Below are positions 9,411 to 17,553 of a stretch of DNA of 58,520 nt, piece by piece (position 1 is the first letter of the stretch; each line of letters begins with the position of its first letter). The DNA comes from an uncultured Saprospiraceae bacterium. GTDB taxonomy: Bacteria; Bacteroidota; Bacteroidia; Chitinophagales; Saprospiraceae. The notes under the pieces are model-generated. The model had not been told where the DNA came from. It worked only from the letters and a program-made list of their open reading frames with translations, and searched no databases. A program made the translations under genes and the position numbers. The stretch lies in contig CALEYL010000014.1 in the NCBI GenBank assembly GCA_937926205.1, forward strand, positions 1 to 58,520. Reading direction: 5' to 3'.

Positions 9411-9598
9411 GACTTTACTTTTTCACGAAATGTCTCCAATGATATACCTTCTCCCTGTTTTGATTTTTGGAGAGCAATTTCCACTTTGTACAAATAGATG
9501 ATTTCATCAAGCAATGCATCAATCGGGATGCGATCAGGCATTTGATTGATGGCATTCAAAACCGCTTCTCTTGAAATATAATCTGTGGCGTTCGGCAT
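9392..9598 (-). CDS. Antitoxin of the adjacent RelE/ParE toxin
   Basis: 68-residue, mostly helical and charged protein placed directly before, and overlapping by 19 bases, a ParE-like toxin gene; the antitoxin role is inferred from this arrangement. It has no DNA-binding ribbon-helix-helix signature that I can be sure of. A region such as IPIDALLDEIIYLYKVEIALQKSKQGEG resembles the short helical antitoxins paired with ParE toxins in Bacteroidota. A perfect -7 box TATTTTTG lies upstream on the minus strand (9613-9620), but there is no TTG at the standard distance. Confidence 0.75.
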   Translation of the reverse strand: MPNATDYISREAVLNAINQMPDRIPIDALLDEIIYLYKVEIALQKSKQGEGISLETFREKVKSWPASE

Positions 9599-9626
9599 AA
9601 TCAGATTTTCAACAAAAATACAACTT

Positions 9627-10103
9627 TTATTGATCTAAAACATCAGGCAAGTCTTCCACCTCAGCCTCTTTGCCCCCAAAAGGGATAGAAGTACTGACTT
9701 TATTCAAATACAAAATTCCCGCAGCCAAAGCGGCATAAACCAGAGCAGCAATGACAATCAGGTTGGCTATACTTCTGCCGGGCGTGGAAGCATCTATTCC
9801 TCTGAAAATCAGAAAAAGCAGGGTCGTCCAGACGATGCCGATAACCCAGAAGAGGACCATGAAGGCATTGACAGACCATTTTTGACGAGCTAACAGCCCC
9901 AGTGATGGCGCCAGGAGCAGTAAGCCAAATAAGATGAACCCATTGCTAAACCAAATGGCTTCCCGGGAAAGGGCTTGAGAACCCGGAACGATACTCCGGG
10001 GAATCTCCATGTGCGCCAACCAGGCCAAAACGAAACAGCATAAGGCAATTCCCAGCATCAACGCAGCAAAAGCAGGCGTGGGGAGCAGGCGATTCGGATG
10101 CAT
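9627..10103 (-). CDS. Hypothetical four-helix membrane protein
   Basis: No family recognised. It is 158 residues with four clear hydrophobic segments (about 12-32, 50-70, 78-100 and 112-132) and a short acidic cytoplasmic-looking tail EAEVEDLPDVLDQ. The start is an ATG. It lies 28 bases upstream of the antitoxin gene on the same strand, so read-through transcription into the toxin-antitoxin module is possible. Nothing in the sequence suggests a transporter or enzyme motif. Confidence 0.6.
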   Translation of the reverse strand: MHPNRLLPTPAFAALMLGIALCCFVLAWLAHMEIPRSIVPGSQALSREAIWFSNGFILFGLLLLAPSLGLLARQKWSVNAFMVLFWVIGIVWTTLLFLIFRGIDASTPGRSIANLIVIAALVYAALAAGILYLNKVSTSIPFGGKEAEVEDLPDVLDQ

Positions 10104-10148
10104 AAAGGGTTATCTTGTTTTTGTGAACCTTAAAATATTAAAAACTAC

Positions 10149-10670
10149 TTATTGCCTTTTTAGCCCGGCTACAAAAAGGTTGAAGGCAGTGTCTACATCT
10201 ATTGAATTTGCCGAGGGGCCTGTTTTTTCGGGAAAGGAGAAGGATGCTTCCGTTTTTCCGGTTTGGGTGTTGACCACATTGATGTTCAGATATCTAATCC
10301 GGTTACCCCAAAAGCCTTTGTACTGGTACTTAATGACGTAATCAGCCGGTTTATCATCTGTAAATCGAACAGCCATAATCTCTTGATTGGGCACGCGGTA
10401 GGTGGTGTCGCGGGTACTAACGGTGGTGCTGCCTGCCGGAATAGCACCTCGAATATAGTTGTCAGAAATGAGGTTGAAGCCTTGTCTCAACAGATGGTTT
10501 TCCAGGCGACCCAGTAAAATATCGTCCGTATTCACCGCAATAATTTTGAAAGAGGCATCGGGTTTGAAGCCAGACGTTTTGTAAAAAGAATGAGCCGTAG
10601 TAGGCACATAGCAGCCGCTGTTGCAGAATAAGGCAACTGAAATCAGGAAAGGATAGAGAATTGTTTTCAT
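10149..10670 (-). CDS. Putative lipoprotein, downstream copy of a tandem pair
   Basis: 173-residue exported protein. The start at 10670 (MKTILYPFLISVALFCNSGC) gives a signal peptide ending in a relaxed lipobox, NSGC; an upstream ATG at 10709 would add 13 polar residues and overlap the neighbour. It is clearly paralogous to the next gene: both share MKT-LYPFLI, TDD-LLGRLEN, RQGFNLISDNYIRGA, AGSTTVSTRDTTY and SFSFPEK. The recurring TD/LLGRLENHLLRQGFNLI-type segment suggests a CsgG- or DUF4136-like envelope lipoprotein fold, but I cannot prove it. Function unknown. Confidence 0.7.
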   Translation of the reverse strand: MKTILYPFLISVALFCNSGCYVPTTAHSFYKTSGFKPDASFKIIAVNTDDILLGRLENHLLRQGFNLISDNYIRGAIPAGSTTVSTRDTTYRVPNQEIMAVRFTDDKPADYVIKYQYKGFWGNRIRYLNINVVNTQTGKTEASFSFPEKTGPSANSIDVDTAFNLFVAGLKRQ

Positions 10671-10702
10671 AATTATTAATTTTTCATCCAAGTTCGGAGG
10701 GT

Positions 10703-11221
10703 TTACCATTTAAGTCTGGAGATAAAAAGATCGAAAGCGTTGTCCACGTTGATCACTTGTGGGACATCGCCTGCTTTTTCGGGAAAGGAGAAGGAAACTT
10801 CCGTTCTTCCGTTTTTTGTATTGACTACATTGATGTTCAGAAAGGTAATCCGGTTATCCATCAAGCCGCTATACTGGCACTTGATGACGTAATCTACAGG
10901 TTTGTCATCTGCGAACCGCACGGCCATCATTTCGTTGTTGGGTACGAGATAGGTGGTGTCGCGGGTACTGACGGTGGTGCTGCCTGCCGGAACAGCGCCC
11001 CGGATGTAGTTGTCGGAAATGAGGTTGAACCCTTGTTTCAACATTTGGTTTTCTAAGCGGCCCAGTAAAACGTCATCCGTGTTCACGGAAATAATTTTAA
11101 ACGAACCATCGGCGTTGAAACCGGGCGCTTTGTAAAAGGAATGGGCCGTAGAAGTTACAAAGCAACCGCTGCTGCTGAATAGTGTAATAACAATCAGGAA
11201 AGGGTAGAGAACTGTTTTCAT
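10703..11221 (-). CDS. Putative lipoprotein, upstream copy of a tandem pair
   Basis: 172-residue exported protein with signal peptide MKTVLYPFLIVITLFSSSGC and a likely lipidated Cys20. It aligns almost without gaps with the gene immediately downstream, at roughly 65-70% identity by eye, and is a tandem duplicate separated by 32 bases. The most conserved block, AGSTTVSTRDTTY followed by MAVRF-DDKP-DYVIK, probably marks the functional surface. The 194 bases between this gene and the FemAB-like gene show no convincing regulatory element. Function unknown. Confidence 0.7.
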   Translation of the reverse strand: MKTVLYPFLIVITLFSSSGCFVTSTAHSFYKAPGFNADGSFKIISVNTDDVLLGRLENQMLKQGFNLISDNYIRGAVPAGSTTVSTRDTTYLVPNNEMMAVRFADDKPVDYVIKCQYSGLMDNRITFLNINVVNTKNGRTEVSFSFPEKAGDVPQVINVDNAFDLFISRLKW

Positions 11222-11415
11222 AGTTATTTAATTTTTCATACAATGTAGGCAGGTTTGTCTCATGATTACCATTAACAAAGCGTTAAACCGACATTTTGCG
11301 TTGTTAATGTTTTTATGGAGCTTTAAATAACTATGTTAAATTTTTAATATGAAATTTCAATTCCGGTTAATGTGCCAGATACATTACCCTTGATAAAAAC
11401 CTTGCGCCCAACCAC

Positions 11416-12339
11416 TCATCGCCCCAACCACCTCAATATCCTTGAGTTCGTTTTCCAAACCCTGAAATAGGGTTGCTGCACCGCCCCGAATTGGCGGCGG
11501 ATGGCTTCCACATTTTGCATCATGCTGCCTTCGAAATCAAAGTGGTTCAGGCCAAGCACTTCTTTGGTATAACGGATGGCCTCCCAGGTCAGCAGGATAC
11601 CGGCGCCGCTGTTTCTGGCTTCCGGATCGTCGCCCGCAATGTGGTAGTAAGCGGTTTGTGCGTCAAAAATGAGGCTGGACGCAGAGTGCATGCGCCCGGA
11701 ATCGTCAACGGCGAAAAAAAGCTGACGCGCCTGGTGGAGAGCCAGAGCCTCATCGTGTTTTTTCAATAAATCAAAATGGTACGGCAGCTTTAAGGCCTGC
11801 CGGTCAAAACTCATGCGGTTGATGCGGTACAGGTCTTCGATGTTGCCGCCCTGCAAGACAGAGACCGTGGCCTGCGCTTTGCGGATGTTCCGCTGCATGT
11901 TGCGGTTGATGCCGTCGTAAATCCGGTCGAGGTCGTCGAGGACCAGTCGGTAGGTATAGCGGGTGCTTTGCTGGTAACCTTTCCAGTAAAAAGGCAGCCA
12001 GTTGCTGACTATTGGGGAAAAATCCTGCTCAAAAGCGTCAACTTCCGGCAATTGATCGATCAATGCCCCATACAGGCGGTGGGTTTCCGTGAGGCTGTAC
12101 GGGGCGCCTGCCTGTCTCAAATACGGCCCGAGGTGTTTCGTAAAAAGCGGCATGGCTATGTAGCGGAACGGCCCTTTCTTTTTCAGAAAATAGGGCATGG
12201 CCGCTACCACTTGCTCCCCTTCCTCTACAATGGCCGCGTTCCATTCCCCACTTTCACAAACGGCATCCAGGTACCAGTCCTGTGCAAAGACGGGCACATG
12301 TGGGTTGGCTTTGCAGAATTGGCGGTAGGCATTCGTCAT
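11416..12339 (-). CDS. FemAB/GNAT-like acyltransferase
   Basis: Cytoplasmic protein of the FemAB/Acetyltransf_6 type (tandem GNAT fold), a group that uses acyl-CoA or aminoacyl-tRNA to modify cell-wall, capsule or small-molecule acceptors. It shows the basic helix INRNMQRNIRKAQ, then YYHIAGDDPEARNSGAGILL and a C-terminal LNHFDFEGSM, equivalent to the FDFGGS-like motif of the second GNAT lobe. The ATG at 12339 is used (307 residues); the frame runs to a TTG two codons earlier. The substrate cannot be assigned, and no peptidoglycan or capsule gene is adjacent. Confidence 0.75.
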   Translation of the reverse strand: MTNAYRQFCKANPHVPVFAQDWYLDAVCESGEWNAAIVEEGEQVVAAMPYFLKKKGPFRYIAMPLFTKHLGPYLRQAGAPYSLTETHRLYGALIDQLPEVDAFEQDFSPIVSNWLPFYWKGYQQSTRYTYRLVLDDLDRIYDGINRNMQRNIRKAQATVSVLQGGNIEDLYRINRMSFDRQALKLPYHFDLLKKHDEALALHQARQLFFAVDDSGRMHSASSLIFDAQTAYYHIAGDDPEARNSGAGILLTWEAIRYTKEVLGLNHFDFEGSMMQNVEAIRRQFGAVQQPYFRVWKTNSRILRWLGR

Positions 12340-12342
12340 GGA

Positions 12343-12370
12343 CAAATTTAAAAGCGCAGATCCAGTTCAA
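12343..12370 (-). promoter_or_regulatory. Bacteroidota-type promoter for the FemAB-like gene
   Basis: Minus strand: TTG (12368-12370), 17-base spacer, TAAATTTG (12343-12350), an exact match to TAnnTTTG. The -7 box ends three bases before the ATG at 12339. If transcription starts at the usual distance, the mRNA would have essentially no 5' leader, or an internal start would be used. Confidence 0.45.
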
Positions 12371-12405
12371 TCTGTGTGATAAAAGCCTTACGAAGGTACA
12401 GTTTC

Positions 12406-13932
12406 TCACACAAACACCTTCCACAAAATCCGCAAACTCCAGAAAATGACCATGGCCCCAACTCCGATGAAAAGGTAACGCACCGGCAATTTTCCGGCCA
12501 GCTTTGCCGCAAAAGGCGCAGCAATGACGCCGCCCAGGATTAGGCCGGCAATAATTTTCCAGTGCTCTATGCCGATGAGTGAAAAGAAAGTGAGCGCGCT
12601 GGCAAAAGTGATAAAAAACTCCACAAGACTCACGGTACCAATGACATATTGCGGCGTTTTTCCTTTGGCAATCAGGGTACTGGTCACCAAAGGCCCCCAA
12701 CCACCACCCCCGAAAGCGTCTAAAAATCCACCGGCGCCGGCCAGCCAACCCATGTTTCTGGCTTTCCGTTTTTTCTGATTTTGGACAAAAGCCCGGCTTA
12801 AAATGCGCAGTCCCAACAACATAGCATAAGCTGCGAGCAAAGGGCGGATATAACCAGCGTGCTGACTGCCAAGCCACGACAACAACGCGGCGCCGGAAAC
12901 AGCCCCCAGAATGCCCGGAACCAACAGGGTTCTGAATAACTTGCGGTTGATGTTTCCAAAACGGTAGTGCGAATACCCCGACGCGCCGGATGCAAACATT
13001 TCGGCGGTATGAATGCTGGAACTGATGGCCGGGAGCGGTGTGCCGGTTCCGATCAGGACAATCTGCGTGACTACCCCATAGCCCATGCCCAGCAAACCAT
13101 CTACAAATTGTGCCCCAAATCCGGTGGCGACAAACAGCCAAAAGGAAGCATCCAGGTAAGTCGACAGGGCTGCCCAGGAATCGCGGGGAACGTAAAAAGC
13201 CAGCACATTGCCGATCAGCAACAACCCAAATGCAGTCAGTGCCCCGGTGGCAATACGGCGCCACTTGTTGCCGTCTATTCCGTTGATGCTTTTGGGCGCA
13301 GGGGGTGTTGGCGCGGTTGCAAGCGACGCCGTTATTTCATTCAACATGCGTACTTTTTCCGAAAAATCACCTTTTAACCGGCGGCGGATGGCAGGCATGT
13401 TTTGCAGCACCTGATCCAGCTCTTCCGGCAGGGCTTCCCGGAAAGTTTCCTTGAGGCGCTTCGCAATGGTCGGAGATTTGCCATTGGTGGAAATGGCAAT
13501 TTTCAGATCGCCTTTTTGTACAATGGAAGACAGGTAAAAATCGCACAAATCTGGCGTGTCGGCAACATTGCACAGGATGCCGCGTTCGGTTGCCAAATTG
13601 CGGATCGTTTCGTTTAATGCAGGATCATCGGTTGCGGCGATTACAAATTGTTGCTGATCAAGGTCGGCCGGCTCAAATCTTTTTTCAACCAAAACGACCT
13701 GTGGAAAATCCCGGACATAGTCCCATATTTCTGTTGAAATGCTTGCACCTACCAGCGTTACCCGGGTAGCAGGACTGTTCGTTAAAACAGCGCTTATCTT
13801 TTCCAAACCAACATACCCGCCGCCAACGATGAGTACCCGGAATTTTTCCAGTTTCAAAAAAACCGGAAATAAAGTGTTTTTAGATGCCGCCCTGAGGGGC
13901 TGTGTGTCGGATTCAACCCTTATGGATTCCAT
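12406..13932 (-). CDS. Fusion: Met8-like siroheme synthase domain + TSUP (TauE/SafE) transporter
   Basis: The N-terminal part (about residues 1-190) is a precorrin-2 dehydrogenase/sirohydrochlorin ferrochelatase of the Met8/CysG-N type: VLIVGGGYVGLEKI (NAD-binding), NVADTPDLCDFYLSSIVQKGDL, and ISTNGKSPTIAKRLKE. The C-terminal part (about 220-508) is an eight-helix TSUP anion transporter with GFGAQFVDGLLGMGYG and its second-half counterpart GAGGFLDAFGGGGWGPL. The first half would finish siroheme for CysI; the second probably moves sulfite, sulfate or another sulfur anion. The start is the ATG 7 bases after the cysI stop, next to NTLFPVFLKLE, where stand-alone Met8 enzymes begin; an ATG at 13962 overlapping cysI is an alternative. 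It is the last gene of the cys operon. Confidence 0.87.
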   Translation of the reverse strand: MESIRVESDTQPLRAASKNTLFPVFLKLEKFRVLIVGGGYVGLEKISAVLTNSPATRVTLVGASISTEIWDYVRDFPQVVLVEKRFEPADLDQQQFVIAATDDPALNETIRNLATERGILCNVADTPDLCDFYLSSIVQKGDLKIAISTNGKSPTIAKRLKETFREALPEELDQVLQNMPAIRRRLKGDFSEKVRMLNEITASLATAPTPPAPKSINGIDGNKWRRIATGALTAFGLLLIGNVLAFYVPRDSWAALSTYLDASFWLFVATGFGAQFVDGLLGMGYGVVTQIVLIGTGTPLPAISSSIHTAEMFASGASGYSHYRFGNINRKLFRTLLVPGILGAVSGAALLSWLGSQHAGYIRPLLAAYAMLLGLRILSRAFVQNQKKRKARNMGWLAGAGGFLDAFGGGGWGPLVTSTLIAKGKTPQYVIGTVSLVEFFITFASALTFFSLIGIEHWKIIAGLILGGVIAAPFAAKLAGKLPVRYLFIGVGAMVIFWSLRILWKVFV

Positions 13933-13939
13933 GCCGGAT

Positions 13940-15706
13940 TCAGTTGTGGAAATTTGTACCATGCGTTGTTGCCTTGACATAACCTGCCCGAATGGCAAAA
14001 TCGCCAAAATGTTCGCCAGAGTTTCTGCTGCGGGCATAGTGAACAAGCAAAGGCTCCAGCTCCCGCAAAATGGCCGTTTCATCCAGCATTTCGCGATAAA
14101 GTTTGTTGAGGCGGCTACCGTCGTGTGCGGCTCCCAGATACAGGTTGTAATACCCCGGCGATTTCCCGACAAAAGCAATTTCCCCCAGATAAGGGCGCCC
14201 GCAACCATTGGGGCAACCCGTCATGCGGATGTTGATGGCCTCTTTTTCGAGGTTGTTAGCGCGCAGGAGGACCTCTATTTTATCCATGAGCTGGGGCAGG
14301 TAGCGCTCGGCTTCCGCAAAAGCGAGGGTACAGGTAGGCAAGGCAACACAGGCGATGGAGTTCAAACGCAGGGCCGTTTGCCGTAAAGTGGGTTCCAGCA
14401 CGCCATAGCGTTCAAGGACAGCTTCTACTGCCGTGCGTTGTTCGGGTAAAATATTGCCAAGCAACAGGTTTTGATTGCCGGTAAGGCGAAACTCTCCTTC
14501 GTGCAGCAACCCGGCAACTTCCCGGAGCGCTGTTTTTAGCAAATAGGGCGATTTATCGATCACCCGCCCGCCTTCTACAAACAAAGTAAGGTGAAAACGA
14601 CCGCTGTGACCCTGTGTCCAGCCAAAGCGGTCGCCCGAATGGCGAAACTGAAACGGCTTTTGCGCCTGAAATTCAATATCGGCCCGTTTTTCCACTTCTT
14701 TTTTGAACGCATCCAGCCCCATGCCTTCAATGGTGTATTTCAGACGGCTAAGTTTGCGGTTTTCCCGGTTTCCGTAATCCCGCTGAAGGGTGATGACGGC
14801 TTCACAAACTTTAACCACGTCTTTTGTCTCCACAAAACCCAATATATCAGCCAGTCGCGGAAAAGTCTCCGGCATGCCGAAAGTCATGCCCAGACCACCG
14901 CCCGCTGCAAAATTAAAGCCGCTCAGTTCCCCGTTTTTTTCAATGGCGATCAGGCCGATGTCGTTGGCAAAAACATCGGTATCGTTGTCGGGCGGGGCGG
15001 CCATGGCAATTTTGAATTTTCGGGGCAGGTAGGTTTTGCCGTATAAGGGTTCTACATCGTCCTGATCGTTTTGCGCAAGCTCAATTTTACGCCAATTGCC
15101 TTCAGGCTGTTTGCTCCCGGACGTTTCTACTTCCTCCGTCTGCGAAAGTCCCCAGATTTCCGTGTAGGCCTGTGTTTTGGGCGTAAATGCGGTACTGATT
15201 GCTTTTGCCACTTCGTACATCGCGGCATGCAGCCTGCTTTCATCGGGATTTACGCTACACATGACATTTCTGTTCACGTCGCCGCAACCGGCAATGCTGT
15301 CCAAAAGCACTTCATTAAAGCCTTGAATGGCTGCTTTCAAATTGCGTTTATCAACGCCGTGGAGTTGAAAGGCCTGCCGCGTGGTCAATTTCAGGGTGCT
15401 GTTTCCATACTGGTCCGCCAATTTATCCATGCGAAGCCATTGCTCCGGCGTTGCGACCCCACCCGGCGCACGAACCCGGATCATAAATGAATAGAGGGGT
15501 TCTAATTTTTGCCGCGCACGCTCACTGTCAAGGTCTCTGTCGGTTTGTTGATAGGAACCGTGGAATTTTATGAGGTGCGTATCATCTGGGAACAAGGCGC
15601 CAGTGATGCCATTTTCGAGACTTTGCACCAAAGTGCCGCGGAGGTAATCGCTTTTCGCTTTAGCGTGTTCCACTTCCGTGTGCGAAGGTTTTGTTTCAAC
15701 TTGCAT
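13940..15706 (-). CDS. cysI: Sulfite reductase hemoprotein (beta subunit)
   Basis: Six-electron reduction of sulfite to sulfide at a coupled siroheme-[4Fe-4S] centre, with electrons from CysJ. The 588-residue length fits CysI. The iron-sulfur/siroheme cysteines are visible as CVALPTC and GCPNGCGRPYLGEIAFVG (roughly residues 452-501). Duplicated ferredoxin-like halves are recognisable by GVATPEQWLRMDKLADQYGN near the N-terminus and FGWTQGHSGRFHLTLFVEGG in the second half. The gene lies 25 bases after cysJ and just before the siroheme synthase fusion, an obvious functional order. It could in principle accept nitrite, but the neighbours argue for sulfite. Confidence 0.95.
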   Translation of the reverse strand: MQVETKPSHTEVEHAKAKSDYLRGTLVQSLENGITGALFPDDTHLIKFHGSYQQTDRDLDSERARQKLEPLYSFMIRVRAPGGVATPEQWLRMDKLADQYGNSTLKLTTRQAFQLHGVDKRNLKAAIQGFNEVLLDSIAGCGDVNRNVMCSVNPDESRLHAAMYEVAKAISTAFTPKTQAYTEIWGLSQTEEVETSGSKQPEGNWRKIELAQNDQDDVEPLYGKTYLPRKFKIAMAAPPDNDTDVFANDIGLIAIEKNGELSGFNFAAGGGLGMTFGMPETFPRLADILGFVETKDVVKVCEAVITLQRDYGNRENRKLSRLKYTIEGMGLDAFKKEVEKRADIEFQAQKPFQFRHSGDRFGWTQGHSGRFHLTLFVEGGRVIDKSPYLLKTALREVAGLLHEGEFRLTGNQNLLLGNILPEQRTAVEAVLERYGVLEPTLRQTALRLNSIACVALPTCTLAFAEAERYLPQLMDKIEVLLRANNLEKEAINIRMTGCPNGCGRPYLGEIAFVGKSPGYYNLYLGAAHDGSRLNKLYREMLDETAILRELEPLLVHYARSRNSGEHFGDFAIRAGYVKATTHGTNFHN

Positions 15707-15731
15707 TGCTATTCAATAAGTAGCCAAAAAA

Positions 15732-17534
15732 TCAATACACATCTTCAAGATACCGCCGTTGCTTTTTCAGATTGCTCAGGTATGCGGCTGCCTCATCCGC
15801 TCCTTTACCACTCTCCCGCGAGATGATTTGAAGAAACGCCTGCTGTACATCTGCAGCCATTCTGTTCTTATCGCCGCAGACATAACAATAGGCGCCGTTT
15901 TCAATGCGTTCGAATAACTGGCGGCCTTTTTCGAGCAAGCGGTGCTGAACATATATTTTTTCAGCCTGATCACGGGAAAATGCCACATCCAGGCGATCGA
16001 GTGCGCCGGTTTTCAGGTATTGCAGCCATTCCCGCTGATAAAGAAAATCGGTATTGAAGTTCGGATTGCCGAAGAACAACCAGTTCCGCCCGGGTTTGGA
16101 CGATCCTGCTTCCCTGCCTTCATTCCTTTCCTCCACAAAAGCCCGAAAAGGTGCTACACCCGTTCCGGGGCCGATCATGATGATGTCGGCGCTGTTATCG
16201 GCAGGAAGTTTAAAATATTCATTTCGTTCAATAAAAACCTCCACTGTGTCCCCAACATCAAGGCGGTCGGCCAGAAATACGGAGGCCAGGCCTTCCCGTT
16301 GCGTACCCTTGAATTCATAGCGCAAGGCAGCAACAGTGAGGTGCGCTTCTTCGGGATGGGCAGCCAGGCTGGAGGCAATGGAATACAAGCGGGGAGCTGT
16401 GTTGCGCAGGATGTCTGTCAATTGCTGCGGACTGAGCCCGCCGGGAAATTCCTGCAACAGATCTGCAGCATTACGCCCCCATAAGTAGTTTTTCAGTCTG
16501 CCCTGATCGTTGATAATCGCCTTAAGATCAGTATGATCTGTTTGCTCGGCATATTGTACCAGTACCATTCGGTTCAAAACGGTTAGCTCTTTGTGCGCGC
16601 TGAGTACCTGGGCCAGGCTGGTCTGTTTTCCATCAAATTCAACCGACTCCGTACCAGAATATTTGGCGGCAGCCAGCACCTGTTCTACCAGATGATCCGA
16701 ATTCCGCGCAAGAATACCGAGTGAATCTCCCGGTTCGTAAACCAGTCCGGAACCTTCCAAATTAAGTTCCAAATGGTAGGTTTCTTTTGCAGAACCCCGG
16801 CCATTGAGCTGTATTTTCTCCAGAACCGTTGCCGGGTAGGGGTTTTTTCGATTGAAACCGGCAGCATAAGCCGGCGTTGCAGGCAGTTTTTCCTTAAGCT
16901 GTACGGCAGGTTGGGCGCCAACAACCGACCTCAGGCGATGAATGACCGCCTGCGCCCATTTTTCTGCTGCTTCCTCATACTCCACATCGCAATCAGCACG
17001 CTCCGTCAACCTCCTGGCCCCCAGTGCTTCGAGGCGGGCATCAAAATCTTTTCCGGTCTGGCAAAACTTCAGGTAAGCACTGTCGCCGAGGCCGCACACA
17101 GCAAATTGCAGGGCTGGCAACTTTGGCGCCCGGATGCTGTGCAGCCATTCATAAAAAGATTCTGCCGAAGTGGGTGGCGTGCCCTCTCCCTGGGTACTGA
17201 CCACAAAAAGTACAATTTGGGCCACTTTCAGGTTTTTTACCGCATATTCGGCAAGATCTGTTACAGTGGCCTCCCAGCCTTGTTCCCGGATCAGTGCAGC
17301 GGTTTGCTGGGCGACTTTTTTGCTGTTGCCGGTTTGAGAGCCATACAAAACCTGCACTTTCAGGATGTTTGACAGGGTCGATACCGGGGTCTCTGTTTCG
17401 GCTTGCCGGGCAGTAGCCAAACCGTAAAGGAAGCCGCTGAGCCACAGTTGTTGCTCTGCAGAGTGCTCTATGCTTAGTTTTTTCAACAAAGCTTCATCGA
17501 ACCGGCCAATGGGTGCTGTTGCGATCTTGGTCAT
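15732..17534 (-). CDS. cysJ: NADPH-sulfite reductase flavoprotein (alpha subunit)
   Basis: Passes electrons from NADPH through FAD and FMN to CysI. Domain order in 600 residues: FMN-binding flavodoxin domain (about 65-205; LYGSQTGNSKKVAQQTA, STQGEGTPPTSAESFYEWL), FAD/connecting domain (about 230-450; EPGDSLGILARN, RLYSIASS), and NADPH domain (about 455-600; GPGTGVAPFRAFVEER, YVCGDKNRMAADV), ending in the typical RRYLEDVY. The start is an ATG, 19 bases after the cobA stop. All cofactor motifs look intact. Confidence 0.95.
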   Translation of the reverse strand: MTKIATAPIGRFDEALLKKLSIEHSAEQQLWLSGFLYGLATARQAETETPVSTLSNILKVQVLYGSQTGNSKKVAQQTAALIREQGWEATVTDLAEYAVKNLKVAQIVLFVVSTQGEGTPPTSAESFYEWLHSIRAPKLPALQFAVCGLGDSAYLKFCQTGKDFDARLEALGARRLTERADCDVEYEEAAEKWAQAVIHRLRSVVGAQPAVQLKEKLPATPAYAAGFNRKNPYPATVLEKIQLNGRGSAKETYHLELNLEGSGLVYEPGDSLGILARNSDHLVEQVLAAAKYSGTESVEFDGKQTSLAQVLSAHKELTVLNRMVLVQYAEQTDHTDLKAIINDQGRLKNYLWGRNAADLLQEFPGGLSPQQLTDILRNTAPRLYSIASSLAAHPEEAHLTVAALRYEFKGTQREGLASVFLADRLDVGDTVEVFIERNEYFKLPADNSADIIMIGPGTGVAPFRAFVEERNEGREAGSSKPGRNWLFFGNPNFNTDFLYQREWLQYLKTGALDRLDVAFSRDQAEKIYVQHRLLEKGRQLFERIENGAYCYVCGDKNRMAADVQQAFLQIISRESGKGADEAAAYLSNLKKQRRYLEDVY

Positions 17535-17553
17535 CGTGTGCTACTTTTTTGGA

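Noticed and set aside
12254..13264. 336-codon frame on the same strand as the siroheme synthase/TSUP fusion
   Set aside because: It overlaps a gene with clear domains in another frame, and its translation is rich in Cys, His, Arg and Trp with no recognisable family.
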